A stretch of 64,000 bases of DNA, taken from contig NZ_JAMOHV010000006.1 in NCBI RefSeq assembly GCF_024448505.1, forward strand, positions 62,001-126,000, written 5' to 3'. The position numbers were made by a program, and so were the translations under genes. Shown here piece by piece: positions 38,383 through 47,871 of this stretch. The stretch's first letter is position 1. Each line of letters opens with the position of its first letter. This DNA is from Stutzerimonas degradans. GTDB lineage: Bacteria > Pseudomonadota > Gammaproteobacteria > Pseudomonadales > Pseudomonadaceae. The notes beneath the pieces were generated by a model. The model did not search any database. It was given only the letters and a program-made list of their open reading frames with translations, and was not told the DNA's origin.

Positions 38383-38967
38383 TTACTTCTCGTTAGGGGG
38401 TTGTGGGGTGAACTGCAGGTCGCTGCCGCGCCAGCGGCGCACGGCTTTCTGGAAAAACAAGCTGTTGGGCACCTGAACGATGGCGCCGGTTCCGCTCTCG
38501 GCGCTCTCCTCGAGGGTGGTGTAGAGCAGATTGATGTCGATCACGCGGCCTTTGACGATGGGCTTGTCGAACGCCTCGACGATCTCCACCACATCACCGA
38601 GCCGAAACGGCCCGACGGTGAGGATTAGCACCGCGCAGAGCAGGTTGGACAGCACGCTCCAGATCGCGAAGAATGCCACGGCCGCCACCGCGACGAAGCC
38701 GGAAATCGCCGTCCACAACACGGTGGCGGATACGCCGAGGCGCTCCAGAACCATGATCAGCGCACCACCCATGATGAACCAGCGGATGCCGCCACGCACC
38801 GGCAGCAGCAACTCCGGCGGTAGCGGATAGCGACTGCCCAGGCGGGTCAGACCGCGCGCCACCAGGCGCTGCAGCACGTAGGCCACCAGCAGGATCAACA
38901 GCACCTGCAGGCCAAGCAGCAGCGGTTCGCGCCACGGGCCGAAGAGGGTCAGCAGGCGCTCGTTCAT
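38383..38967 (-). CDS. Short MscS-family mechanosensitive channel-like protein
   Basis: 194 residues. Two N-terminal membrane helices, then the pore-lining TM3 (AISGFVAVAAVAFFAIWSVLSNLL) and the beta domain (GPFRLGDVVEIVE, IVQVPNSLF). The C-terminal alpha/beta vestibule of full-length MscS (about 286 residues) is absent. Start codon overlaps the stop of the ABC-F gene (ATGA). Confidence 0.85.
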   Translation of the reverse strand: MNERLLTLFGPWREPLLLGLQVLLILLVAYVLQRLVARGLTRLGSRYPLPPELLLPVRGGIRWFIMGGALIMVLERLGVSATVLWTAISGFVAVAAVAFFAIWSVLSNLLCAVLILTVGPFRLGDVVEIVEAFDKPIVKGRVIDINLLYTTLEESAESGTGAIVQVPNSLFFQKAVRRWRGSDLQFTPQPPNEK

Positions 38968-40874
38968 GCGCTTGCCTCCAGCTGCGCCTGCAGGCGCTCG
39001 AGGGTTTCCAGCGCTTCCAGCCAGGCCTCCTCCAGTTCGCCTTCGCGCACCTTCAGCTCAGCCTGACGCGCCAGCAGCTCGCGCAGCTCGTCCTTGCGCG
39101 CCGCCTCGTAGAGCGCCGGGTCGCCGAGTCGATCTTCCAGCTCGGCCAGCTTCTCGTGCACGCCGCCAAGGTCCTTCTCCAGCTTGTCGGCGTGCCGCTT
39201 GTGCGGTGCCAGCTGCTGGCGCAGCGCAGCGGCGGCCTGGCGCTGGGCGCGGCGGTCGGTCTTATCCGGCGCGCCGTCGTTGACCGTCGTGGGCTGCTGG
39301 CGCGCGCGGTAATCCACCAGCCAGCGTGCGTAATCCTCCAGATCGCCATCGAAGGACTGCACCTGACCGTCAGCCACCAGCAGAAACTCGTCGGTGGTGC
39401 TCTTGAGCAGATGGCGGTCGTGGGAAACCACCAGCACCGCGCCTTCGAACTCCTGCAGAGCCAGGGTCAGCGCCAGGCGCATTTCCAGATCGAGATGGTT
39501 GGTCGGTTCGTCGAGCAGCAGCAGGTTCGGCTTACCCCAGGCGATCAGTGCCAGCGCCAGTCGTGCCTTCTCGCCGCCGGAAAAATTCAGCACCGGCTCA
39601 TCACAGCGCTCGCCACGAAAATCGAATCCACCGAGGAAATCGCGCAGGGTCTGCTCGCGCTCGCCGGGTGCGATGCGCTGCAGATGCAACAGCGGGCTGG
39701 CCTTGGGGTCGAGCGCATCCAGCTGATGTTGGGCGAAATAGCCGATCACCAGATTCTCGCCGCGCTGCAGGCGGCCGGCGATCGGGCTGAGCTCGTTGGC
39801 CAGGGTCTTGATCAGCGTCGACTTGCCCGCACCGTTCGGTCCCAGCAGGCCGATCCGTGCACCGGGCACCAGCTGCAGCTTGACCTTGTCCAGCACGGTC
39901 TTGTCGCCGTAGCCGAGCCGGCCTTCAGCCAAATCGAGCAGCGGGCTTGACACCTTGTCGGCCTCGCGAAAGCTGAAATCGAACGGCGAATCGACATGGG
40001 CCGGCGCCAACTCCTCGAGGCGCTCCAGCGCCTTGATCCGGCTCTGCGCCTGACGTGCCTTGGTCGCCTTGGCCTTGAAGCGACGGATGAAGCTCTCCAT
40101 GTGCGCGCGCTGCGCCTGCTGTTTCTCGTACGCCTGCTGCTGTTGCGCCAGGCGCTCGGCACGGGTGCGCTCGAAGGCCGAGTAGCCGCCGCGATAGAGC
40201 GTCAGCGTACGCTGTTCGAGATGAATGACGTGATCGACCACTGCATCGAGGAAATCGCGGTCGTGGGAAATCAGCAGCAGCGTGCCCGGATAGTTCTTCA
40301 GCCAGTCCTCCAGCCAGAGGATCGCATCGAGATCGAGGTGGTTGGTCGGTTCGTCCAGCAGCAGCAGCTCGGACGGACACATCAGCGCCTGCGCCAGGTT
40401 CAGGCGCATGCGCCAGCCACCGGAGAAGCTGCCGACCGGCAGGGCCATCTGCGCGTGGGAAAAGCCCAGCCCGGCGAGCAGCTTGCGCGCGCGCGCATCG
40501 GCGCTGTAGCCGTCGGCGTTGTCCAGCTCGGTGTGCAGGCGCGCCAGCGCGTTGCCGTCGTGCGCCTGCTCGGCCATGGCCAGATCACGCTGGATGCGCC
40601 GCAACTCGACGTCGCCATCGAGCACATAATCCACCGCCAGCCGATCGAGCGTCTCGATTTCCTGACGCATATGGGCGATGCGCCAGTCCGGCGGCAGCTG
40701 GCAGTCGCCGCCGTCCGGCACCAGCTCGCCGCGCAGCAACGCGAACAGGGTGGATTTGCCGGCACCGTTGGCGCCCACCAGACCGGCCTTCTGGCCAGGA
40801 TGCAGGGTCAGCTCGGCGCCTTCCAGCAGACGCTGGGGGCCGCGCTGTAGAGTGAGGTTCTGAAGTCGGATCAT
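38964..40874 (-). CDS. yheS: ABC-F ATPase, YheS type
   Basis: 636-residue soluble tandem ATPase without membrane domains; ABC-F proteins act on the ribosome. Walker A GANGAGKS and GPNGAGKS, signature motifs SFSGGWRMRLNLAQAL and NFSGGEKARLALAL, and LLLDEPTNHLDL in both halves, joined by the basic linker FIRRFKAKATKARQAQSR. The C-terminal coiled coil (about 540-636) fits YheS. The start MIRLQNLTLQ is preferred over upstream in-frame codons, which are antisense to the neighbouring gene. Confidence 0.93.
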   Translation of the reverse strand: MIRLQNLTLQRGPQRLLEGAELTLHPGQKAGLVGANGAGKSTLFALLRGELVPDGGDCQLPPDWRIAHMRQEIETLDRLAVDYVLDGDVELRRIQRDLAMAEQAHDGNALARLHTELDNADGYSADARARKLLAGLGFSHAQMALPVGSFSGGWRMRLNLAQALMCPSELLLLDEPTNHLDLDAILWLEDWLKNYPGTLLLISHDRDFLDAVVDHVIHLEQRTLTLYRGGYSAFERTRAERLAQQQQAYEKQQAQRAHMESFIRRFKAKATKARQAQSRIKALERLEELAPAHVDSPFDFSFREADKVSSPLLDLAEGRLGYGDKTVLDKVKLQLVPGARIGLLGPNGAGKSTLIKTLANELSPIAGRLQRGENLVIGYFAQHQLDALDPKASPLLHLQRIAPGEREQTLRDFLGGFDFRGERCDEPVLNFSGGEKARLALALIAWGKPNLLLLDEPTNHLDLEMRLALTLALQEFEGAVLVVSHDRHLLKSTTDEFLLVADGQVQSFDGDLEDYARWLVDYRARQQPTTVNDGAPDKTDRRAQRQAAAALRQQLAPHKRHADKLEKDLGGVHEKLAELEDRLGDPALYEAARKDELRELLARQAELKVREGELEEAWLEALETLERLQAQLEASA

Positions 40875-40939
40875 AATGGCGGCGGAGTTTATCAGCTCGC
40901 CCGAAATGCGGTCGGGCGCCGACAAAAAAAACCGAGCCC

Positions 40940-41419
40940 ATGCCCACCACCGATCTCTGGACCTTCGCTCTCGCCTGCTATGCCCGTCCCGGCGTGGAGT
41001 CCGCCTGCCTGGAGCTGCAAGCGCAAGGCGCCGACGTCTGCCTGCTGTTGTGTGGCGCCTGGCTGGAAGTGCGCGGCAGCGCATCCGATCCGGTGCGCCT
41101 GGGGCAACTCAGGGCAATCGCCACACCCTGGCAGCAGCATCTCCAATCGCTGCGCCAGCTACGGCAGCAATGGCGTGCCGCCGCGCAGCAGGATGCCGCG
41201 CTGCATCGGCTGCGCGAACAGCTCAAATCGCTGGAGTTACAAGGAGAACGCGTCTTGCTGGAGCGCTTGGAGCGCTGCAGTGACACCTGGCCGACGAGCG
41301 CACAGCAGGCGCACTGGCTGGAGGCGCTGCTGCCCGTGGACAGCGAAAGCAGTCGCGCAGCCCTGGCGGTGCTGCGCGACGCGGCTCGGCGGACTCAGCT
41401 GGAGCTGCGCGGCGCCTGA
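40940..41419 (+). CDS. TIGR02444-type conserved hypothetical protein
   Basis: 159 residues, mostly helical, with an N-terminal FALACYARPGVESACLELQ block that I associate with the TIGR02444 family of pseudomonads; function unknown. No signal or membrane segment. Divergent from yheS over 65 bp. Its last 25 bases overlap the 3' end of algP on the other strand. Confidence 0.75.
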   Translation: MPTTDLWTFALACYARPGVESACLELQAQGADVCLLLCGAWLEVRGSASDPVRLGQLRAIATPWQQHLQSLRQLRQQWRAAAQQDAALHRLREQLKSLELQGERVLLERLERCSDTWPTSAQQAHWLEALLPVDSESSRAALAVLRDAARRTQLELRGA

Positions 41420-42117
41420 GTGGTTGCACCGCTGGACTTGGCCGGCTTGCGCGCCGCGGGTTTCTTGGTAGCCGGCTTCGGCGTGGCCGCCGGCGTCGAC
41501 GTGACCGCCGGCTTGCTCGCGACCGGCCTGCTACGCGCGGGTTTGGCCGCCGGCGCAGCCGCTTCCGGCTCGACCTTGGCGGCAGGTTTGCTCGCCGGCG
41601 CCTTCGCCGGGCGCGCCCGGGTGGCGGCCGGCTTGGCGGCGGCAGCCGGCGCACGGCTGCTGCGTGCTGCCGGCTTGCGCGCGCTGGCACTCGTCGCTGC
41701 CGTTTCTGCAGACGAATTGCGCGTCTGCAACGCCTGCGCGGCGGAATCACCCACCTGACGCACGCCCTGCGCCAGATGCAGGCTCTGAGCGATGTCACGC
41801 TTGAGTTCGGCAATGTAACCGAGCATCTCGCCCTGGCGCGCCTGCAGCAACGCCATCAGCTCCTCCAGCTCGGCAATGCGCGTGCGCGCCTTGCCCTGAG
41901 CCTTGGCGCGACCAGCACGACCGGCTTCATCCAGTCGTGTACGGGCCTTCGCCAGTCGCTCCTGGGCCTTACCGCGCTGCTTCTCCAGCTTGCCCAGCGT
42001 ACCTTCGGCATCCTGCAGTGCCAGCTGGCAGGCCTTGTCCAGATGGTCGACGAGGGTGTTCGCCAATTGCTCTAGCAGATGCAGCGGGGTGTTAACCGAC
42101 TTCTTCTTCGCGGGCAT
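41395..42117 (-). CDS. algP: AlgP-like histone-H1-type protein
   Basis: Alginate regulatory protein with an H1-like tail. 240 residues. N-terminal about 125 residues are coiled coil and match AlgP (NTPLHLLEQLANTLVDHLD, LEKQRGKAQERLAKARTRL, LKRDIAQSLHLAQGVRQV). The tail is Ala/Lys/Pro-rich but has few exact KPAA units, whereas P. aeruginosa AlgP is about 350 residues with a long KPAA array. Start at MPAKKKSVNTPLHLL with GGAGG-like sequence upstream; a longer frame is less likely. Expected to bind DNA. Confidence 0.85.
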   Translation of the reverse strand: MPAKKKSVNTPLHLLEQLANTLVDHLDKACQLALQDAEGTLGKLEKQRGKAQERLAKARTRLDEAGRAGRAKAQGKARTRIAELEELMALLQARQGEMLGYIAELKRDIAQSLHLAQGVRQVGDSAAQALQTRNSSAETAATSASARKPAARSSRAPAAAAKPAATRARPAKAPASKPAAKVEPEAAAPAAKPARSRPVASKPAVTSTPAATPKPATKKPAARKPAKSSGATTQAPRSSS

Positions 42118-42226
42118 GAAGGTGCCTCCTGGCGGGTTCGATGGAGCCATACTAGACGCGCGCCAGGCCGCCCGCCAGAGGGCCTGTGAGGCCCGCGGCG
42201 CGGCGAACGGAACGCGATCCAGAGGC

Positions 42227-42691
42227 TCAGGCCGTGACGGCGACCTGCTTGTGCGCGGTGTGCAGCACTTCGATCAGGCAGTCTTCCAGTTCGAAGCGCT
42301 CGTGCAACAGCTGGCCTAGCTGCCGAAGCTCGTCACCCAAGCCAGGGCTACCGAGGCAGTCACCTTTCTCGCAGCGATCGTTGAAGGCGAGCGACACCTG
42401 GGTGATGACCTCGATGCGCGGGTAGATCTGCTTGGCCAGTTCGATGCCACGCGCATCGCCGAAAGCCTTGGCCTCGGCAAGCAGCTGTTCGTAAATCTCG
42501 AAGTGGCCGGCGGACACGTAGTCGACCAGCAATTGGCAGAATCTCTGCAGGGCTTGGCGCGTTGCGGAATCGCTTTCCACATGCAGCCCGTCGAATGCGT
42601 TGACGAGCGCATGACGTTCCTGCAGCCAGCGGTCAATCAGCAGATGCACACCACCCCAGCGTTCCTGGGCGTTCCGACAGCTCTCGAGCAT
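42227..42691 (-). CDS. algQ: Anti-sigma70 factor / alginate regulator AlgQ (Rsd family)
   Basis: 154-residue helical protein of the Rsd/AlgQ family, which binds sigma70 and affects the RNA polymerase pool and alginate genes. Key blocks are [24 protein letters not shown] and the central [20 protein letters not shown]. No gene lies between algP and algQ here. Confidence 0.93.
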   Translation of the reverse strand: MLESCRNAQERWGGVHLLIDRWLQERHALVNAFDGLHVESDSATRQALQRFCQLLVDYVSAGHFEIYEQLLAEAKAFGDARGIELAKQIYPRIEVITQVSLAFNDRCEKGDCLGSPGLGDELRQLGQLLHERFELEDCLIEVLHTAHKQVAVTA

Positions 42692-42982
42692 GATGACCTC
42701 ACTTCCCTAATCGAAATACTTTTTCGCCTTTCCGAGACGTTTTTTTGTCTTTCGGCATCGGCCTTGGGTGAGTGGCGGTGCAAACGGCGAATTTCCGTCA
42801 CCGCACGAGCAGACTATGCTGCCGCGCATCAGGCTTCAAGCAATGCCGGCGTTTTTTCCGCCCGCCTGTCCCCCTGCATTCTGGCTCCCGGATGAGCGCC
42901 GGAATTACAGTGCCCGAGCCATCATCTGCGCTTTCTCACTGACCCTCGAACGGGAAGCAGGTTCGCTGACGAAGCGCGACGA

Positions 42983-43474
42983 TCAGCCGCGACGCAGCAT
43001 CTGCCAGATGCAGAATGCTGCCATGCCGATGAACGCCAGCAACGTCCACTCCGGAATGCTCATGCCCAGCAGGGTCCAGCTGACCTCCGCGCACGCGGCG
43101 GTGCCGTGCAGCACCAGACGGGCAATTTCCTGGAAGGGCAGCGCTTCCATCATGTATTCCAGGCTCGGCAGGCAGCTCGGCAGCTCTTCGGCCGGCACGC
43201 TCTGCAGCCAGATCTGGCGGATCGCCGTGGCGCCTCCGGCCACGGCAAACAGCAACGCGAACGCGGCATACAGGCGCCGACCGGTCAGTGCCGGATCATG
43301 CAGCGCAGCGATCAGACAGACCACCCCGAAGCCGATCACACAGATCCGCTGCACGATGCACAGCGGGCAAGGCGCCAGACCGACCACATGTTCCAGATAC
43401 AGCGCAGCGCCCATCATCGCGACGCAGGCAAGGAAGGCGAGAAGGAAAAGCGAACGTGGGCTGGCCAGGTTCAT
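42983..43474 (-). CDS. dsbB: Disulfide bond formation protein B
   Basis: Inner-membrane quinone-dependent oxidant of DsbA. 163 residues, four membrane helices. Both redox pairs are present: C36-C39 (CPLC) in the first periplasmic loop and C101-C128 in the second. This corresponds to the dsbB-like gene (DsbH) next to hemY in Pseudomonas as remembered. Preceded on the downstream side by 291 bp without a gene, which carries the algQ upstream region. Confidence 0.95.
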   Translation of the reverse strand: MNLASPRSLFLLAFLACVAMMGAALYLEHVVGLAPCPLCIVQRICVIGFGVVCLIAALHDPALTGRRLYAAFALLFAVAGGATAIRQIWLQSVPAEELPSCLPSLEYMMEALPFQEIARLVLHGTAACAEVSWTLLGMSIPEWTLLAFIGMAAFCIWQMLRRG

Positions 43475-43592
43475 GGGAGCTCCGCAGGCAGGAAAAGCCC
43501 GCTACGGTAGAGGAAAGCGACGACCGCTTACAAGCTGCGGCCGCCTGGCTTGCGAACGGCGACACCCGCGCGACGGCGGGTGTCGCCCAACG

Positions 43593-44813
43593 TCAGAGCG
43601 GTGCCGGCAGGTTGCGATCCAGTAATCCGAGCCCTTCGTGGAACAGCTGGTTGCTTCGCTGTGCATCACCCAGCTGGGCGAGCAGGCGCGCCAGTTCGGC
43701 GCAGGTTTGCGGGCGGTGTTCGATGCGCAGACTCGCCTCGAAGTAATCGCGCGCCTTGCCCCACAGCTCGTTACGCAGACTCAGCCGCGCGAGCGCCAAC
43801 AGCAGCGCGGCGTTGTCCGGGTGCGCCTTGAGCCAGCCTTCGGCATGTGCCAGCTGACGAGCCGAATCGCGCCCCTGGACGCAGCCGTAGCGCTCGACCA
43901 GGCGATCATCGAACTGACGCTTGAGCGCGGCGTACAGCACTTCCTCGGCCTTCGCCTCGGCGCCGAGTCGGCTCAGGCCGTCGGCGTAGGCACGCACCAG
44001 CTGGGGTTCGTGACGCAACGCGGCGGGTACCGACTGCCAGCGCTGTTCGAGCGCCTGGCGCGCCTCCTCCGCCGTGCCGGCTTCGGCCCGCGCGACCTGC
44101 TCGACAGCGGCGGTCCAGGCCAATCGCTCCAGCTCGTCCAGACGCGCCACCGGCAGCACGTGCTGCTTGCGCAGATCGGGCAGCAGCCGGCACAGCGCGG
44201 GCCAGTCCTCCAGTTGCACATAGAGCTGCTGCAACTGCACCAGCAGATAGGGATGGCGCGGATGTTCGTCGTGCAGCGCGCTCAGCGTCGCCCGTGCTTC
44301 GGCGTACTGGCCGCGCGCGATCTGTAGCTGTGCCTGCGCCAGGCCGATGGCCAGCGCGGCCTGCGGTTCGCGTTCCCGCGCCTGACGCAGCAGCTCGTCG
44401 CTCTGCTCATGTTCGCCCAGTTCGTTGGCAGCGCGGGCCGCGCCCAGGTAATGCACCAGTGGCTGGCGGTCGTGTTCGGCGGCGGTACGCAGATGCCCGA
44501 GCGCCGGCTGCCATTGCCCTTCGGCCAGCTCGCGCATGCCGCGCCGCGAAGCGTTCTCGACCCGCCGCGCGCGATGCCGCCGTGACCACGGGTTAACCAG
44601 CGCGCCGGACAGCTGCAGCAGCCCCAGCAGGCGATGCAGCAACACCGCAAGCAGCCAGAAGGCGGCGATCAGCCCGAGGAAAACCCAGAAACTGGATTCG
44701 TAGCGGAAGCGATCGTAGGTGATCAGCACGTAGCCGGCACCCTGGCTGATGGCCCAGCCGAGGAAGCCGGCGATCGCCAGGATCAGGATGAGAACGAGAG
44801 CCAGGCGTTTCAT
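43593..44813 (-). CDS. hemY: HemY family protein (membrane TPR protein of the hem operon)
   Basis: 406 residues. Two N-terminal membrane helices (about 5-25 and 40-65), then a tetratricopeptide-repeat region of about 300 residues. Genes of this type end the hemCDXY operon in gammaproteobacteria; the biochemical role is not established, and it is unrelated to the Bacillus protoporphyrinogen oxidase of the same name. Overlaps hemX by four bases. Confidence 0.92.
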   Translation of the reverse strand: MKRLALVLILILAIAGFLGWAISQGAGYVLITYDRFRYESSFWVFLGLIAAFWLLAVLLHRLLGLLQLSGALVNPWSRRHRARRVENASRRGMRELAEGQWQPALGHLRTAAEHDRQPLVHYLGAARAANELGEHEQSDELLRQAREREPQAALAIGLAQAQLQIARGQYAEARATLSALHDEHPRHPYLLVQLQQLYVQLEDWPALCRLLPDLRKQHVLPVARLDELERLAWTAAVEQVARAEAGTAEEARQALEQRWQSVPAALRHEPQLVRAYADGLSRLGAEAKAEEVLYAALKRQFDDRLVERYGCVQGRDSARQLAHAEGWLKAHPDNAALLLALARLSLRNELWGKARDYFEASLRIEHRPQTCAELARLLAQLGDAQRSNQLFHEGLGLLDRNLPAPL

Positions 44814-45970
44814 GTGCGCTGCGCCTCCTGCTCCGTCTCGGCCGCCGGCTGCTTCGGCTCCGACTCGCTGCTGTCCGGGGTTTCACGCTTCTGCACGTAG
44901 ACCTGCAACGCCTTGAGCGCCGGCGCCAGGTCGGGCAGCGCCACCGCGACCTGCCGTCCGGCGAGCGCCTCGATGCGCTGGCGCAGCCCGCGGGCGTCGC
45001 CGTTATCCTCACTGAAGTGGTCCTGCAGCATGCTGCGCGCCTGCTCCAGCGACTGCTGGTAGACCTCGGTATTGCCGTTGAGCACCGCCCACTGCGCCTG
45101 CTCGATGGCCAGCGACAGCGCCAGCTGCACTTGCGCCAGGCTCTGGCCGGCGAGCAGCGGCTTGACGTTGGTGCCGGCGTCGAAGTCGATGCGCACGTAG
45201 CGCATCAGCTCGTCGAGCCAGCGCTGCCAGCGGCTTTGCACCGCATCGCCCGGCAGCGCTTCACCATTGACGAATTCCGGCGCCAGCGCGCTGAGCCGGC
45301 TGGTCTGCCCACGCAGCGCACCGAGCTGCAGGAACAGCCCGGTGCGGTCGAGATCCGGCAGGCTGCGCAGGCCTTCGAGTCCTTCGAGCAGTTTCTGCCG
45401 GGTAGCGTAGGCGGCCGGGTCGTCCTGCTTCTGCAGGATCAGGTCGGCCTCGTGCACCAGCATCTCGGCGCTCTTCACGTCCTGCATGGCCGACAGGCGC
45501 AGCATCGCCATGCGCAGCAGATGTTCGGCTTCGGCCAGCCGCCACTCCTCGCGGCTGGCGCCAAGCACCTGCTCGACGCGCCCGGAAAGGCGCTGCTGGT
45601 CGCTCTGCAGGGCGGCGAGCAGGCGCCGCTGCTCGTCCAGCTCCGCCGGCGATGGCAGTTGTTCCAGGGGCGTCAGGCGGCTGGCCAGTTGTCGATCGGC
45701 CTCGGCCAGGCGCTGCGCCTGCGCGTCAGCGGTCTGCAGCGCCTGCGCCTGCTGTGCATCACGAGCGGCGAACTGCTGCACCTGCCAGACGCTGTAGCCG
45801 GCCACGGCAATACCGGCGACGCCGCACAGCAGCGCCAGCAGAGACAGCGCCTTGCCGCCGCCCTGGCGGGCTGGCTTGGCCGGGGCGTTTTTGCGGGCGT
45901 CGTTGGCGATGGGATCCGGCGGCGTGCTGGCCGGGGATTGCAGCGGCTCGTTCTTGTCTGTTTCGCTCAC
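44810..45970 (-). CDS. hemX: HemX family protein
   Basis: 386 residues, often misannotated as uroporphyrin-III C-methyltransferase, for which it lacks the catalytic motifs. Disordered Pro/Ala-rich cytoplasmic start, one membrane helix (ALSLLALLCGVAGIAVAGYS), then a long coiled coil and helical domain. The start is GTG with GGACGGAAAT upstream; the longer frame overlaps hemD. Located between hemD (16 bp) and hemY (overlap). Confidence 0.9.
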   Translation of the reverse strand: MSETDKNEPLQSPASTPPDPIANDARKNAPAKPARQGGGKALSLLALLCGVAGIAVAGYSVWQVQQFAARDAQQAQALQTADAQAQRLAEADRQLASRLTPLEQLPSPAELDEQRRLLAALQSDQQRLSGRVEQVLGASREEWRLAEAEHLLRMAMLRLSAMQDVKSAEMLVHEADLILQKQDDPAAYATRQKLLEGLEGLRSLPDLDRTGLFLQLGALRGQTSRLSALAPEFVNGEALPGDAVQSRWQRWLDELMRYVRIDFDAGTNVKPLLAGQSLAQVQLALSLAIEQAQWAVLNGNTEVYQQSLEQARSMLQDHFSEDNGDARGLRQRIEALAGRQVAVALPDLAPALKALQVYVQKRETPDSSESEPKQPAAETEQEAQRT

Positions 45971-45986
45971 ATTTCCGTCCTTTGCT

Positions 45987-46757
45987 TCAGAAGGCAGGCC
46001 GCGGTGTGCTGCGTACGGCCGCCAGCAAGGCCGTGGCGGCAGCGCCACGGCAATCCACGATTCGTCTGGCGCCCAGCTGTCGGGCCATCTCGGCGACCCT
46101 GGGGCTGGGTACGAACAAGGGTAATTCAAGCAGATCAGGCCAGGCGGCGCCGGCCAGCGCATGCAGCGACTGCAGCCCCTGGCCGCTGCTGACCACCAGC
46201 CCGTTGAGCCGCTGCGCCTCCACCAGATCCATCAGCGCATGCGGCGGATACTCAGGCAAGCAACGGCGATAAAGCCCCAGCGTGTCGACCTGCACGCCGC
46301 GCGCGCGCAGGGTCTCGGCAAAAAACTCGCGTCCGCCCTCGCCACGCACGATAAGCACCTTCGGCGCCGGTATTGCCAACGCCTCGGCCAGCTGCGGCAG
46401 CGCCAGCAGGGCCTCGCTGTCGTCGCCGGTCTGCGGCCAGCTGGCGTCCAGGCCGTAGTCCGCGAGGATCGCTCCGGTCGCCGCGCCGACGCTGAACCAG
46501 CGCTGGCCGAACGGCGGCTGCGGCCAGTAGCGATCGAGCAGCTCCAGCGCCCGGCGCGCGGCCGGCTTGCTGACCACGACCACTGCGCAGTAGCGGTCCA
46601 GTTCGAGAATGGTCGCGCGCTGCTCGGCGGTTTCCGGCAGCGGCTCGATCGCCAGCAGCGGCAGGCTGGCGCTGTCGATTCCGGCCTCGGCCAGCGTCGC
46701 CGCCAGCGCGGCGCATTCGTCGGCCGGCCGGGTCAGCAGCAGGCGCCAGCCGCTCAC
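45987..46757 (-). CDS. hemD: Uroporphyrinogen-III synthase
   Basis: Cyclises hydroxymethylbilane to uroporphyrinogen III with inversion of ring D. 256 residues with the two-domain HEM4 layout; recognisable blocks are [26 protein letters not shown] and [14 protein letters not shown] start overlapping the hemC stop (GTGA) is preferred, since the upstream frame is antisense-like within hemC. Confidence 0.93.
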   Translation of the reverse strand: MSGWRLLLTRPADECAALAATLAEAGIDSASLPLLAIEPLPETAEQRATILELDRYCAVVVVSKPAARRALELLDRYWPQPPFGQRWFSVGAATGAILADYGLDASWPQTGDDSEALLALPQLAEALAIPAPKVLIVRGEGGREFFAETLRARGVQVDTLGLYRRCLPEYPPHALMDLVEAQRLNGLVVSSGQGLQSLHALAGAAWPDLLELPLFVPSPRVAEMARQLGARRIVDCRGAAATALLAAVRSTPRPAF

Positions 46758-47692
46758 GCGTGACCGGCCTCGCCGTAGACCGCCTGGAGAATTCGCTCGG
46801 CGCCCTGCGCCAGCAGGTCTTCGGCGACGCGCACACCCAGCGCCTCGGCCTCGGCGGCCGGCGCACGACCCTCGGCGCGCAGCAGCAGGCTGCCGTCGGG
46901 CTGGCCAACCAGGCCGCGCAGCCACAGCTGCTCACCCTCGAGCACCGCGTAGCAGGCGATCGGCACCTGGCAGCCGCCATTCAGCCGCTTGTTCAGCGCA
47001 CGTTCGGCGGTGACGCGCGTAGCGGTCGCGGAGTCATTCAGGCAGGCGAGCAGCTGATGCACTTCGCTGTCGGCGCTGCGGCATTCGATGCCGACCGCGC
47101 CCTGGCCGCCGGCCGGCAGGCTCTCGTCGACACCGATGCTGGAGCGGATGCGCTCGCCGAAGCCAAGGCGAATCAGCCCGGCGGCGGCGAGGATGATGGC
47201 GTCGTACTCGCCGGCATCCAGCTTGGCCAGACGGGTGTTGACGTTGCCGCGCAGGAACTGGATTTTCAGGTCCGGGCGACGCGCCAGCAGCTGGGCCTGG
47301 CGACGCAGGCTGGAGGTACCGACCACCGCGCCGGCTGGCAGCGCGTCGAGACTGTCGTAGGTGTTGGAGACGAAGGCGTCGCGCGGGTCTTCGCGCTCGC
47401 AGATGCAGTACAGGCCGAGCCCGGCAGGAAACTCCATCGGCACGTCCTTCATCGAGTGCACGGCGATGTCCGCCTCGTTCTCCAGCAGCGCGGTTTCCAG
47501 CTCTTTGACGAACAGACCCTTGCCGCCGATCTTCGCCAGCGGCGCGTCGAGCAGCTTGTCGCCGCGACTGACCATCGGCACCAGGCTGACGGTCAGGTCG
47601 GGGTGCGCCGCCTCCAGGCGGGCCTTGACGTATTCGGCCTGCCACAGGGCCAGGGCACTCTTGCGGGTGGCGATGCGAATTTCGCGAGACAT
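46754..47692 (-). CDS. hemC: Hydroxymethylbilane synthase (porphobilinogen deaminase)
   Basis: Polymerises four porphobilinogens. 312 residues. The dipyrromethane cofactor cysteine is in [17 protein letters not shown], and [16 protein letters not shown] and [16 protein letters not shown] are present. First gene of hemCDXY, 179 bp downstream of algR; AlgR is known in P. aeruginosa to influence hemC expression. Confidence 0.97.
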   Translation of the reverse strand: MSREIRIATRKSALALWQAEYVKARLEAAHPDLTVSLVPMVSRGDKLLDAPLAKIGGKGLFVKELETALLENEADIAVHSMKDVPMEFPAGLGLYCICEREDPRDAFVSNTYDSLDALPAGAVVGTSSLRRQAQLLARRPDLKIQFLRGNVNTRLAKLDAGEYDAIILAAAGLIRLGFGERIRSSIGVDESLPAGGQGAVGIECRSADSEVHQLLACLNDSATATRVTAERALNKRLNGGCQVPIACYAVLEGEQLWLRGLVGQPDGSLLLRAEGRAPAAEAEALGVRVAEDLLAQGAERILQAVYGEAGHA

Positions 47693-47871
47693 GGGCTAAT
47701 CCAGAACCAGTGAATTGCCGGCGATGATAACAGGGCCGGCGGCGTCGCTGGGTTGGCAGGAATCAAGGAACACCGCCGCATCGACGACCCGGTAAGGCGC
47801 GGCGGCAAACCGGCAACGGGCTGCCACCCGCACCGTGCCGCGTGCAATCAGCGCGGACGACCTTCCTGCGC

